A stretch of 13,168 nt of DNA from assembly GCA_947175805.1 (NCBI GenBank), contig CAMWOF010000032.1:1-13168 (forward strand). The letters run 5' to 3'. The DNA is from an uncultured Clostridiaceae bacterium. GTDB lineage: Bacteria; Bacillota; Clostridia; Lachnospirales; Lachnospiraceae. Positions within the stretch are counted from its first letter, which is position 1, and every line of letters begins with the position of its first letter. The notes under the pieces are model-generated. The model was given only the letters and a program-made list of their open reading frames with translations. It ran no database searches and had not been told where the DNA came from. Below, piece by piece: positions 1 to 7,208 of the stretch. Made by a program: the position numbers and the translations under genes.

Positions 1-1304
1 AAATAGCGGCGCAGCTTATCCTTGGAGGCCTCATAAGCATGCTTATACCAGCCCAGAGTTGTGTCGTTGTCGTGCGTGCCGGTGTAGCACACACAGTTTC
101 TTGTAAAATTGTGTGGTAGGAAATGGTTCTCCTCCGGGTTTTCAAAGGCAAACTGCAAAATCTTCATGCCTGGGAAGCCAAACTTATCCCGCAGCGCCAC
201 AACGGACTGGTCAATCTCGCCCAGGTCCTCGGCGATAATCGGGCAGTCGTAACCCAGCGTAGCCTCTAAGGTAGTGAAGAAGTTAATGCCTGGCGCCTCT
301 ATCCATTTACCATTAACAGCAGTCTCATCTCCGAAGGGAACTGCCCAGTATTTGTCAAAGCCCCGGAAATGGTCAATACGCACATAGTCCGCAATCGTCA
401 TCTGATGGCGGAGCCGCTTAATCCACCAGTCGTAGCCGGTTTTTTTATGGTAGGACCATTTGTACAGTGGGTTTCCCCAAAGCTGTCCGGTGGCGGAAAA
501 GTAATCCGGCGGCACTCCGGCAACCACTGTCGGGTATCCCTTGGAATCCAGCTCAAACAGCTTTTTGTGGGACCATACATCCACGCTGTCCCAGGCGACA
601 AAAATCGGAATATCGCCTACAATCTTGATTCCCTTTTTATTGGCATATGCTTTTAGTGCATACCAGTCCTGATGGAACATAAATTGAATAAACTGATAGT
701 AGCCCATCTCGGTCTTTAACTCTGCAATCCATTTTTTCTTTTGCGCTTCCGTCGGATTTTTCAGGGTGTCCTCCCACATATACCATGGTGCGCCATCATG
801 ATAATCCTTGCCGGCCATAAACAGTGCATAATCCGTCAGCCATTCAGTATGCTCACAGAAATCATTATATTTCGCCATCAGCGTTTCATCGCCGCTTAAA
901 AGATCGTGATATTCTGGATTGATAAACCGTTCATAGGCAAGCTTTAGCAGCCCTGTTTTAAAATCAATGAGAGTCCCGTAGTCCACATCCACAGGATTCC
1001 AGCTTGGCATATCGCTAAAATCGTTGTCACATAGTAACTGAAGCTCCTTTAAATGGTCAATGCTGATAATCAGAGGCTGTCCTGCAAAGGAGGAGAAAGG
1101 CTGGTATGGGGAATCGCCGAAGCCGGTATGGCCTAACGGCAGCACCTGCCACAAATTCAGCCCGGAGCGTTCCAGAAAGTCAACAAACTGATAGGCTCCC
1201 TTTCCCAAATCGCCAATGCCGTAAGGGCCGGGAAAGGAGGTCGGATGTGCTAAGATACCTGCATATTTCTCGATTGGAGTCTCTGCTCCCGTAATGTTAG
1301 TCAT
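1..1304 (-). CDS. malQ: 4-alpha-glucanotransferase (amylomaltase), 3' end outside window
   Basis: Transfers alpha-1,4-glucan segments between maltodextrins and releases glucose; a cytoplasmic GH77 enzyme of maltodextrin and glycogen use. My translation gives 434 complete codons of a family usually near 500 residues, so only the C-terminal end is missing beyond the left edge. Near the start is a substrate-site stretch (PLGHTGFGDSPYQPF, residues 56-70). The three GH77 catalytic acids are visible: the nucleophile D311 in RIDHFRGF, the acid/base E359 in IAEDLGE, and D412 in GTHDND. The start ATG at 1302-1304 is preceded by GGGAGG with suitable spacing. It has its own promoter and is divergent from pncB, with no functional link obvious. 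Family assignment is secure; physiological substrate is inferred. Confidence 0.96.
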   Translation of the reverse strand, partial: MTNITGAETPIEKYAGILAHPTSFPGPYGIGDLGKGAYQFVDFLERSGLNLWQVLPLGHTGFGDSPYQPFSSFAGQPLIISIDHLKELQLLCDNDFSDMPSWNPVDVDYGTLIDFKTGLLKLAYERFINPEYHDLLSGDETLMAKYNDFCEHTEWLTDYALFMAGKDYHDGAPWYMWEDTLKNPTEAQKKKWIAELKTEMGYYQFIQFMFHQDWYALKAYANKKGIKIVGDIPIFVAWDSVDVWSHKKLFELDSKGYPTVVAGVPPDYFSATGQLWGNPLYKWSYHKKTGYDWWIKRLRHQMTIADYVRIDHFRGFDKYWAVPFGDETAVNGKWIEAPGINFFTTLEATLGYDCPIIAEDLGEIDQSVVALRDKFGFPGMKILQFAFENPEENHFLPHNFTRNCVCYTGTHDNDTTLGWYKHAYEASKDKLRRY

Positions 1305-1362
1305 GACAAAATATCCTCCCAGTGTTATCTGTATTCTGTACAAAAAAAACGAATGGTATATT

Positions 1363-1392
1363 TCATACATATGTCTGCCGCATCATACATAT
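1363..1392. repeat. 10-bp direct repeat in malQ leader
   Basis: TCATACATAT occurs at 1363-1372 and again at 1383-1392 on the plus strand, a period of exactly 20 bases, close to two helical turns. It lies downstream of the predicted malQ start site and upstream of its ribosome site. This could be a repressor site for a dimer binding one DNA face; no regulator can be named. Confidence 0.4.
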
Positions 1393-1420
1393 TCAGAATG
1401 AATTAGGCATAACCTCAAAT

Positions 1421-1449
1421 ATTATACAGGAATAGAGAAAAAAATACAA
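1421..1449 (-). promoter_or_regulatory. sigma-A promoter of malQ
   Basis: On the minus strand TTGTAT (1449-1444), a 17-base spacer and a perfect TATAAT (1426-1421). Transcription would start near 1414, leaving a leader of about 110 bases before the malQ start codon. The leader contains the direct repeat listed separately. Confidence 0.7.
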
Positions 1450-1457
1450 GGATTTTC

Positions 1458-1486
1458 TTGTGAAAGCTGCGGAAATGAGATATACT
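1458..1486 (+). promoter_or_regulatory. sigma-A promoter of pncB
   Basis: TTGTGA (1458-1463), 17-base spacer, TATACT (1481-1486). The predicted start is near 1493, about 50 bases before the pncB ATG. It is back to back with the malQ promoter, and the two -35 boxes are only about 8 bases apart, so the two polymerases may interfere. Confidence 0.7.
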
Positions 1487-1544
1487 TTGACTTAGTGTTT
1501 AACGCATGTAAATAATGGTAATTTAAGAAAGGGCAGGAATTGTT

Positions 1545-3014
1545 ATGAGCACATCAAACTGGACACTTTTGACGGATTTATATGAGCTGACTATGATGCA
1601 GGGTTATTTTAAACAGGCCGAAAAGGATACAAAGGATTCGGTAGTAGTGTTTGATGCCTTCTATCGAAAGAATCCGTCAGGAAACGGTTACGCCATTGCA
1701 GCAGGGCTGGAACAGATTATCGGATACATTAAAAATCTTTCGTTCTCTTATGAGGACATTGAGTATTTAAGAGGGCTGGGTATATTTGAAGAAGATTTTT
1801 TGGATTATCTGGCAGGTTTTCATTTTACCGGAGATATCTATGCAATTCCTGAGGGAACAGTGGTGTTTCCGAGAGAACCCCTGGTGAAAGTGGTTGCGCC
1901 GATTATGGAGGCACAGCTCATAGAGACGGCAGTCTTAAATATCGTGAACCATCAGAGCCTCATTGCCACCAAGGCGTCCAGAGTATGCCAGGCAGCCCGG
2001 GGAGACGGGGTGATGGAGTTTGGGCTTCGGCGGGCGCAGGGGCCGGATGCGGGAACTTACGGGGCGAGAGCGGCGGTGATTGGCGGCTGCGCCGGTACTT
2101 CCAATGTGCTCTGCGGCAAGCTTTTTGACGTGCCGGTGCTGGGCACGCATGCGCATAGCTGGATTATGAGCTTCCCAGATGAATACACCGCATTTAAGGC
2201 ATATGCAAAGCTCTATCCCGATGCCTGTACGTTGCTGGTGGACACCTATGATACATTAAAATCCGGTGTGCCAAACGCCATCCGGGTATTCAACGAGCTG
2301 CGGGCGGCGGGAATCATGCCGAAGAAATACGGTATCCGGCTGGACAGCGGTGATTTGGCTTATCTTTCCAAAAAGGCAAGAAAAATGCTGGATGCGGCGG
2401 GGCATCAGGCTGCGGTTATCTCCGCCTCCTCCGATTTAGATGAATATCTGATAGACAGCTTAAAAACCCATGGTGCCGCCATCACCTCCTGGGGGGTGGG
2501 CACGAATTTGATTACCAGCGCAGATTGTCCGGCATTTGGCGGAGTGTATAAGCTGGCAGCTATAAAGAGAGCGGATGCGGACACCTTTGAGGCAAAGATT
2601 AAAATATCAGAGAATCCTATTAAGGTTACGAATCCGGGAAATAAGACGGTGTTTAGAATTTACGATAAGGAAACCGGAAAAATAAGAGCAGACCTGATTG
2701 CACTGTATGATGAGGTTTATGATGAGAGCCGGGATTTGGAAATTTTTGACCCGATTGACACCTGGAAGCGTTCTACTCTGGCGGCAGGAACCTATACCAT
2801 ACGGGAGCTTTTAGTGCCGGTGTTCCAGAAGGGGCAGTGCGTCTATGATTCCCCGAAAACCATGGAGATTCAAGCGTATTGCAGGAGGGAGCTGGAAACT
2901 TTGTGGGAGGAGTCAAGGCGTCTGGTAAACCCGCAGATCGTTTATGTGGATTTGTCCAAGCCGTTATATGATTTGAAGAATAAGCTGCTCAATGAAAAAA
3001 ATACTGCAAAATAA
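1545..3014 (+). CDS. pncB: Nicotinate phosphoribosyltransferase
   Basis: Makes nicotinate mononucleotide from nicotinate and PRPP with ATP hydrolysis, the first step of NAD salvage (Preiss-Handler pathway) in the cytoplasm. The 489 residues match the usual length of the Gram-positive type. The N-terminus (LLTDLYELTMMQGYF, residues 8-22) is typical of the family. EFGLRRAQGPD at 158-168 and GTHAHSW at 200-206 are core motifs; by comparison with characterised enzymes H204 should be the histidine that is transiently phosphorylated. RLDSGDLAYLS and TSWGVGTNL further on belong to the phosphoribosyl-binding barrel. A purine-rich stretch (AAGAAAGGGCAGG) precedes the ATG. The gene is monocistronic: own promoter, perfect terminator after it. 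The stretch 1980-2130 is richer in G+C than its surroundings but stays in frame with intact motifs. Confidence 0.97.
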   Translation: MSTSNWTLLTDLYELTMMQGYFKQAEKDTKDSVVVFDAFYRKNPSGNGYAIAAGLEQIIGYIKNLSFSYEDIEYLRGLGIFEEDFLDYLAGFHFTGDIYAIPEGTVVFPREPLVKVVAPIMEAQLIETAVLNIVNHQSLIATKASRVCQAARGDGVMEFGLRRAQGPDAGTYGARAAVIGGCAGTSNVLCGKLFDVPVLGTHAHSWIMSFPDEYTAFKAYAKLYPDACTLLVDTYDTLKSGVPNAIRVFNELRAAGIMPKKYGIRLDSGDLAYLSKKARKMLDAAGHQAAVISASSDLDEYLIDSLKTHGAAITSWGVGTNLITSADCPAFGGVYKLAAIKRADADTFEAKIKISENPIKVTNPGNKTVFRIYDKETGKIRADLIALYDEVYDESRDLEIFDPIDTWKRSTLAAGTYTIRELLVPVFQKGQCVYDSPKTMEIQAYCRRELETLWEESRRLVNPQIVYVDLSKPLYDLKNKLLNEKNTAK

Positions 3015-3029
3015 ATAGTGTAAATAACA

Positions 3030-3064
3030 AAACGAGCTATCAGGTTATGATAGCTCGTTTTATT
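3030..3064. terminator. Bidirectional terminator between pncB and the convergent gene
   Basis: A perfect 13-bp stem (3030-3042 with 3048-3060) around the 5-base loop GGTTA. It ends in TTTTATT on the plus strand and TTGTTATTTA on the minus strand, so it can end both convergent transcripts. Confidence 0.88.
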
Positions 3065-3091
3065 GTGTCTGTTATTGCCTTTAAAGCCTGC

Positions 3092-3697
3092 TTATGCATT
3101 TACAGAAGAGTTAGCCTCGTCCTTCCATGCCTGCATTCCCTTCATAACTGCGTCGTAGGTCTGCTGGCAGATGTCAGGAAGCTCTCCGCCCCATTGCTTC
3201 TCAGCCTGCTTAAAGCCTTTTTCGATTGCCTTTGTCAGGATGTCAATCTTGCTGGAATCTCCGCCGGCAAGTGCCTTTGCAAAATCTAACATACGCTCAG
3301 AAGTCTGCTTTACGCCCCAGTAGCCGTCCTCGGAAATGTCTTCCTTTGCCTGTGCTATGGTCTGTGCATCTGCCTGGAAGTTCCCCTGTCTAATCTGATT
3401 CCAGATGCTGTCCTTATCCTGGGAATATGCAAGCTGGAATGTCTTTGACTGCTTGGAAAGCAGCTTCTCCACCAGGCTTTTCATAGATGCGGTTCTTGCC
3501 TCAGCATCTGCCTTTAACTTTGCCACAATGTTCTTGCTGTCAGCAGCAGCGTTGGTAGAAGAAGACTTCTCGTAAACGACAGCGGTCTCCTCTGATGTCT
3601 TAGCAGCAGCCGTGTTCTCACTCGCCCTGGTATTATCAACTTTCGTCTGATATGTAGACGGTGTGCTTGTGTTACTTGTTACTCCACTTAAACTCAT
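3092..3697 (-). CDS. Unknown helical protein, possibly motility-regulon (DUF5610-like C-terminal half)
   Basis: I do not know its function. I chose the ATG at 3695-3697 (201 residues) because AAGGAGGG precedes it; an ATG 30 bases upstream has no such site. Residues 1-55 are low complexity, rich in Ser, Thr and Ala, with no signal peptide or membrane segment. Residues 55-193 are predicted mostly helical and charged. The segment DGYWGVKQTSERMLDFAKAL (124-143) and the later QWGGELPDICQQTYDAV (168-184) recall, from memory, proteins of flagellated Lachnospiraceae listed as DUF5610 or, doubtfully, as 'hydrogenase-4 component G'. There are four Trp and a single Cys (C177). A sigma-28-like promoter upstream points to the flagellar/chemotaxis regulon. 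The Ser/Thr-rich unstructured N-terminus would suit a protein exported through the flagellar apparatus, but that is inference only. Confidence 0.72.
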   Translation of the reverse strand: MSLSGVTSNTSTPSTYQTKVDNTRASENTAAAKTSEETAVVYEKSSSTNAAADSKNIVAKLKADAEARTASMKSLVEKLLSKQSKTFQLAYSQDKDSIWNQIRQGNFQADAQTIAQAKEDISEDGYWGVKQTSERMLDFAKALAGGDSSKIDILTKAIEKGFKQAEKQWGGELPDICQQTYDAVMKGMQAWKDEANSSVNA

Positions 3698-3751
3698 AAT
3701 TTTACCCTCCTTAGCCAAATAAATCATACATCCATGTAGACTTCATATAAT

Positions 3752-3778
3752 GTATCGGCATATACTGGTAAAATATTA
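3752..3778 (-). promoter_or_regulatory. Sigma-28 (SigD)-like promoter
   Basis: On the minus strand TAAT, 15 bases, GCCGATAC. The SigD/FliA consensus is TAAA-N15-GCCGATAW, so there is one mismatch in each box and the spacing is exact. It lies about 55 bases upstream of the start codon at 3697. Confidence 0.6.
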
Positions 3779-3801
3779 ACACATTTTTTAAAAAAAGTCT
3801 A

Positions 3802-3830
3802 TTGCTGTTATTAAAATATCTTAGTATAAT
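3802..3830 (+). promoter_or_regulatory. Sigma-A promoter of the ispE-gntR operon
   Basis: TTGCTG (3802-3807), 17-base spacer, perfect TATAAT (3825-3830). The start is predicted near 3837, about 60 bases before the ispE ATG. Confidence 0.75.
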
Positions 3831-3836
3831 ACTAAG
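3820..3836. promoter_or_regulatory. Palindromic operator candidate over the -10 box
   Basis: CTTAGTAT-A-ATACTAAG, a perfect 8+1+8 inverted repeat, contains the TATAAT and reaches the predicted start point. A protein bound here would block polymerase. FCD-type GntR regulators bind short palindromes of this size, and gntR is the second gene of this operon, so autoregulation is the simplest guess. Confidence 0.5.
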
Positions 3837-3898
3837 AACAGTAAAAATTGAAGGAGCACCAGTATAGAAATGTACGGAAGGAACCGGAAAGGAGAGCT

Positions 3899-4777
3899 AT
3901 GGCTTCAGTGACTTTACAGGCATTTGCCAAGGTGAATTTGGGGCTGGATGTATTAGGCAGCAGGGAAAACGGTTATCATGATGTCAGGATGGTTATGCAG
4001 ACGATTGACTTGTTTGATACCTTGCGGTTTACGTCCATACCGGAGGATGAGATACGGATTACCACCAGTGATACAAAGATTCCTACCGGGGAAAAGAATC
4101 TGGTCTATCAGGCAATTCTGCTGATGAAGCGGGAATTTGCAGTGAAGAAGGGCATGGAAGTGTACATTGATAAGCATATTCCTGTAGCGGCGGGAATGGC
4201 GGGGGGAAGCGCTGACTGTGCAGCGGCGCTAAAGGCGTGCAATTTGTTGTTTGAGCTTCATTTGTCCGAGGAGGCGTTAATGGATTACGGCAAAAGCCTG
4301 GGTGCGGACGTACCTTATTGCATCATGGGCGGCACCGCCCTGGCAGAAGGCATCGGAGAAAAGCTCACAAAACTGCCGGCATTGCCGGACTGCCACATTC
4401 TGGTGGCGAAGCCTCCGATGGAAGTATCCACGGGGGAGGTGTACCGTGGCTTTGATGCGGAAAAACATGTGGTACACCCGGATATTGATGGGATGATAAA
4501 GGCATTGCATAATGAAAATCTTGACGGCGTGACGGCGAGAATGGTAAATGTGCTGGAGAATGTCACAATCCGGCTGCACCCGGAGGTGCTTGTCCTTAAG
4601 GATACTGTTCGGACGGCGGGTGCAAAAAATGCAATGATGACGGGCAGCGGCCCCACGGTATTCGGCATCTTTACGGATCATGTGCTGGCGGAGGATGCGA
4701 GAAATGAAATCGTAGCACAAGGCCTTACAAGGGAGGTCTATGTTGTTGCACCGGTAAATGAGATTTCCGAGAGGTAG
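3899..4777 (+). CDS. ispE: 4-diphosphocytidyl-2-C-methyl-D-erythritol kinase
   Basis: A GHMP kinase that phosphorylates the 2-hydroxyl of CDP-methylerythritol with ATP, the fourth step of the MEP route to isoprenoid precursors; cytoplasmic. I chose the ATG at 3899 (292 residues, the normal length) because GGAAAGGAG precedes it. The frame could open at a TTG at 3848, which has no good site and adds a non-conserved tail. Motif 1 with K11 (FAKVNLGLDVLG), the glycine-rich ATP loop PVAAGMAGGSAD (95-106), catalytic D137 in SLGADVPY, and motif 3 GSGPTVFGIF (249-258) are all intact. The gntR start lies 10 bases after the stop, so the two share a transcript. The product is probably essential where the MEP route is the only one. 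Confidence 0.96.
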   Translation: MASVTLQAFAKVNLGLDVLGSRENGYHDVRMVMQTIDLFDTLRFTSIPEDEIRITTSDTKIPTGEKNLVYQAILLMKREFAVKKGMEVYIDKHIPVAAGMAGGSADCAAALKACNLLFELHLSEEALMDYGKSLGADVPYCIMGGTALAEGIGEKLTKLPALPDCHILVAKPPMEVSTGEVYRGFDAEKHVVHPDIDGMIKALHNENLDGVTARMVNVLENVTIRLHPEVLVLKDTVRTAGAKNAMMTGSGPTVFGIFTDHVLAEDARNEIVAQGLTREVYVVAPVNEISER

Positions 4778-4787
4778 AGGTATTATA

Positions 4788-5459
4788 ATGGAGCTCAAAT
4801 TAGATAATAATGTATATCTGCCCCTTAGGGATGTGGTGTTTCAAACGCTCAGAAGGGCGATTATTAACGGTGATTTTGAGCCGGGGGAACGGCTGATGGA
4901 GATTACGCTGGCAAAAAAGCTTGGCGTCAGCAGGACTCCGGTAAGGGAGGCCATCCGCATGCTGGAGCTGGAGGGTCTGGTGGTGATGATTCCCCGGCGG
5001 GGCGCAGAGGTGGCGCGGATTACTATAAAGGATTTAAAGGACTCCTTAGAGGTGAGGGTTGCCATTGAAGAACTGGCGGTTTCGCTGGCGTGTGAACGGA
5101 TTACCGAGGAGGAAAAGAGACAGCTTCTTCGTATTAATGCTGATTTTCAGATGTTGATATTAAATAAAAAAGTGCCGGATATTGTGGAGGGTGATGTGCG
5201 GTTTCATGATGTTATTTTTGAGGCCACTAAAAACCGCCGGCTGATTTCCACTGCCCACAGCCTGCAAGAGCAGGTATACCGTTACCGGGTGGAATATGTG
5301 AAGGATTTCAGCTATCATGATGTGCTTGTGGAGGAGCATGACAAAATTACAAAAGCAATTATCAATGGAGACAAGGATGCTGCAATAGAAATTATGAGAA
5401 AACATATATACAATCAAGAGCTGATTGTCATTCAAAATTTGCAGGACAAAGAAAAATAA
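4788..5459 (+). CDS. GntR-family transcriptional regulator, FadR/FCD type
   Basis: A 223-residue DNA-binding regulator. The N-terminal winged helix covers about residues 12-78, with the recognition helix around GVSRTPVREAIRMLE (46-60) and the wing at PRRGAEVARI (69-78). The rest is an all-helical FCD ligand domain. Its usual metal-binding set appears as D136, H140 (DVRFH), H184 (EEH) and H206 (RKH). FCD regulators typically sense small carboxylates, but the ligand here cannot be read from sequence. I chose the ATG at 4788, preceded by GAGGTAGAGG, over an ATG at 4758 that overlaps the end of ispE. It is co-transcribed with ispE and may control its own operon through the palindrome at 3820-3836. 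Family is sure; target is not known. Confidence 0.92.
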   Translation: MELKLDNNVYLPLRDVVFQTLRRAIINGDFEPGERLMEITLAKKLGVSRTPVREAIRMLELEGLVVMIPRRGAEVARITIKDLKDSLEVRVAIEELAVSLACERITEEEKRQLLRINADFQMLILNKKVPDIVEGDVRFHDVIFEATKNRRLISTAHSLQEQVYRYRVEYVKDFSYHDVLVEEHDKITKAIINGDKDAAIEIMRKHIYNQELIVIQNLQDKEK

Positions 5460-5464
5460 GACGT

Positions 5465-5493
5465 GAATATTTTTCATTCTTTGGCACATACTA
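5465..5493 (+). promoter_or_regulatory. Sigma-G (forespore) promoter of the germination operon
   Basis: GAATA (5465-5469), 17-base spacer, CATACTA (5487-5493). From memory of the B. subtilis sigma-G consensus (gHATR, 17-18 bases, cATWMTA) every defined position agrees. It sits just after the gntR stop and about 75 bases before the first germination gene. GerA-type operons are known sigma-G targets, so signal and gene content agree. Transcription would start near 5500. Confidence 0.75.
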
Positions 5494-5501
5494 GGAGAAA
5501 C

Positions 5502-5547
5502 AGCCTGAGATAGACTCAAAACAGATAGTCTATCAAAGGGCTTTTTT
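5502..5547 (+). terminator. Stem-loop with U-run: terminator or leader attenuator
   Basis: GATAGACT (5509-5516) pairs perfectly with AGTCTATC (5527-5534) around a 10-base loop. AGCCT (5502-5506) pairs with GGGCT (5538-5542, one U-G) across a small internal loop, and six T follow at 5542-5547. It would end read-through from ispE-gntR. It lies only 22 bases before the next start codon and after the sigma-G promoter, so it would also form in that leader. Confidence 0.6.
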
Positions 5548-5569
5548 AGTTTGGCAAGGAGAATAAAAC

Positions 5570-7135
5570 ATGTATGATGAACAGCACAGGATTGATGTGG
5601 AAATCAGCAAAGAAATAGATAAGAATATTGCGGTGGTGGACAGCCTGTTTGAAAACTGTGGGGATATGGTGAAGAAAACGTTTACGCTGCGCAGAGGCAA
5701 AACGCAGCTTCGCATTTATCTCGTGTACATTGATGGACTTGTAAACAGTGAAATGGTGGAGCGCACCGTACTGCACCCGCTGATGTATGAGTGGCGGAGC
5801 ATAGAGGAGCCGCGCCCCTTTCAAAATTTTTTGGAGGAAGAAATTGAAAGCGTAGATATCCAGAAAAAGGACACCATGGAGGACGCCGTTGCCGGTGTGC
5901 TGAAGGGAGACACCAGTATTTTTGTGGATGGCTATGACAAGGTGATTATACTTTCCAGCAAGAGCCTGCCGGTGAGGAGCATTGACCAGGCGCCCTCGGA
6001 ACAGGGCACCCGAGGCGCAAGAGATGGCTTTAATGAGAGTATCCGTACCTCCACTGCCCTGTTAAGAAGACGGATTAAGGATCCAAAATTAAAGATACTG
6101 CAGAACCAGACCGGGCAGAGGAGCCGCTCCGAGTATGCCATCTGTTATATGGAGGGAATGGCAAAGCCGGAGCTGATTGAGAAGATACAGCGGCGGATGG
6201 AGAGCTTTGATATTGACGCCCTGTTTGACAGCGGTATGTTAGAGCACCTGCTGTCAGGAAAGTGGTACTCTCCGTTTCCTCTGTGTCAGAGCACGGAACG
6301 TCCGGACAAGGCGGCGTCTGCCCTGCTTGAAGGCAGAGTGGTTATTATTTTGGATAATTCGCCGGAGGTTTTGATTGTGCCGGTGACCTTTCCGATGTTT
6401 TTCCAGGCGGCAGACGATTATTATAATCAGTGGTGGGTTGCCAGCTTTGCCAGAGTACTGCGTTTTCTTGCCATGGTCATTGCCATCGGACTGCCGGGCT
6501 TTTATGTGGCGTTAACCTGTTTTCATACCGAGGTGCTCCCTACGGAGCTTTTGCTGGCAATTTCTTCGGCGAGAACGGCGGTGACCTTTCCCGTTTTGGT
6601 AGAGGTGCTGCTGATGGAGTTTTTGTTTGAGCTGCTTCGGGAGGCGGGAATCCGCCTGCCCGGACAGATGGGAAATACCATTGGCGTAGTGGGCGGCCTG
6701 ATTGTGGGGCAGAGCGCGGTGGACGCCCATCTGGTCAGCACCATTGTGGTAATTGTGGTGGCACTGGCAGCCATTGCCGCCTTTTGTATTCCCAATGAGG
6801 CATTTGCATCGGCATTCCGGCTGATGAAATTTTTCCTAATCATCATGGGCGGTATATGGGGCTTTTATGGGTTTTTGCTGGGCATGCTGGTATTGGCAAT
6901 CCATATGTCGAACCTGGACAGCTTTGGCACGCCTTACATGATGCCAGCAGTAGGTGGACAGGCAGGGCAGTATGACCATATTAAGGATTATGTGCTGCGT
7001 TTTCCTATTCGCACTATGAAAAAACGGCCGATTTACACCGAAGAGGGGGAGCGGGTACGGCTGCGCAGCTTTGCGGGGAAACAGACATCTGCAAAGGAAG
7101 ATGTCCCGGAGGAAAAGGACAGCAATCAAGAGTAA
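5570..7135 (+). CDS. gerAA: Spore germination receptor A subunit (GerA/GerKA family)
   Basis: A subunit of a nutrient germinant receptor in the spore inner membrane. The 521 residues fit the family. Residues 1-285 form the cytosolic N-terminal region, with the family motif in degenerate form at SEQGTRGARDGFNESIR (143-159). About four to five membrane segments follow from 292 to 448. Between them lies the highly conserved loop AGIRLPGQMGNTIGVVGG (359-376), continuing to GLIVGQSAVDA. SFGTPYMMP (451-459) is the usual element after the last membrane segment, followed by a charged cytosolic tail. AAGGAG precedes the ATG. It is the first gene of the sigma-G operon; the BC fusion gene follows after 73 bases. 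Germinant specificity cannot be read from the sequence. Confidence 0.95.
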   Translation: MYDEQHRIDVEISKEIDKNIAVVDSLFENCGDMVKKTFTLRRGKTQLRIYLVYIDGLVNSEMVERTVLHPLMYEWRSIEEPRPFQNFLEEEIESVDIQKKDTMEDAVAGVLKGDTSIFVDGYDKVIILSSKSLPVRSIDQAPSEQGTRGARDGFNESIRTSTALLRRRIKDPKLKILQNQTGQRSRSEYAICYMEGMAKPELIEKIQRRMESFDIDALFDSGMLEHLLSGKWYSPFPLCQSTERPDKAASALLEGRVVIILDNSPEVLIVPVTFPMFFQAADDYYNQWWVASFARVLRFLAMVIAIGLPGFYVALTCFHTEVLPTELLLAISSARTAVTFPVLVEVLLMEFLFELLREAGIRLPGQMGNTIGVVGGLIVGQSAVDAHLVSTIVVIVVALAAIAAFCIPNEAFASAFRLMKFFLIIMGGIWGFYGFLLGMLVLAIHMSNLDSFGTPYMMPAVGGQAGQYDHIKDYVLRFPIRTMKKRPIYTEEGERVRLRSFAGKQTSAKEDVPEEKDSNQE

Positions 7136-7208
7136 ATTACCGTGAAAAGACGGTCTGGAATATGCGGCAGCAAAGTGCAGGCGAAGACAGGAAGGAGTAG
7201 GAAATCAA

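Noticed and set aside
3848..3898. Longer ispE start at TTG 3848
   Set aside because: The 17 extra residues are not conserved, and GGAAAGGAG lies right before the ATG at 3899.
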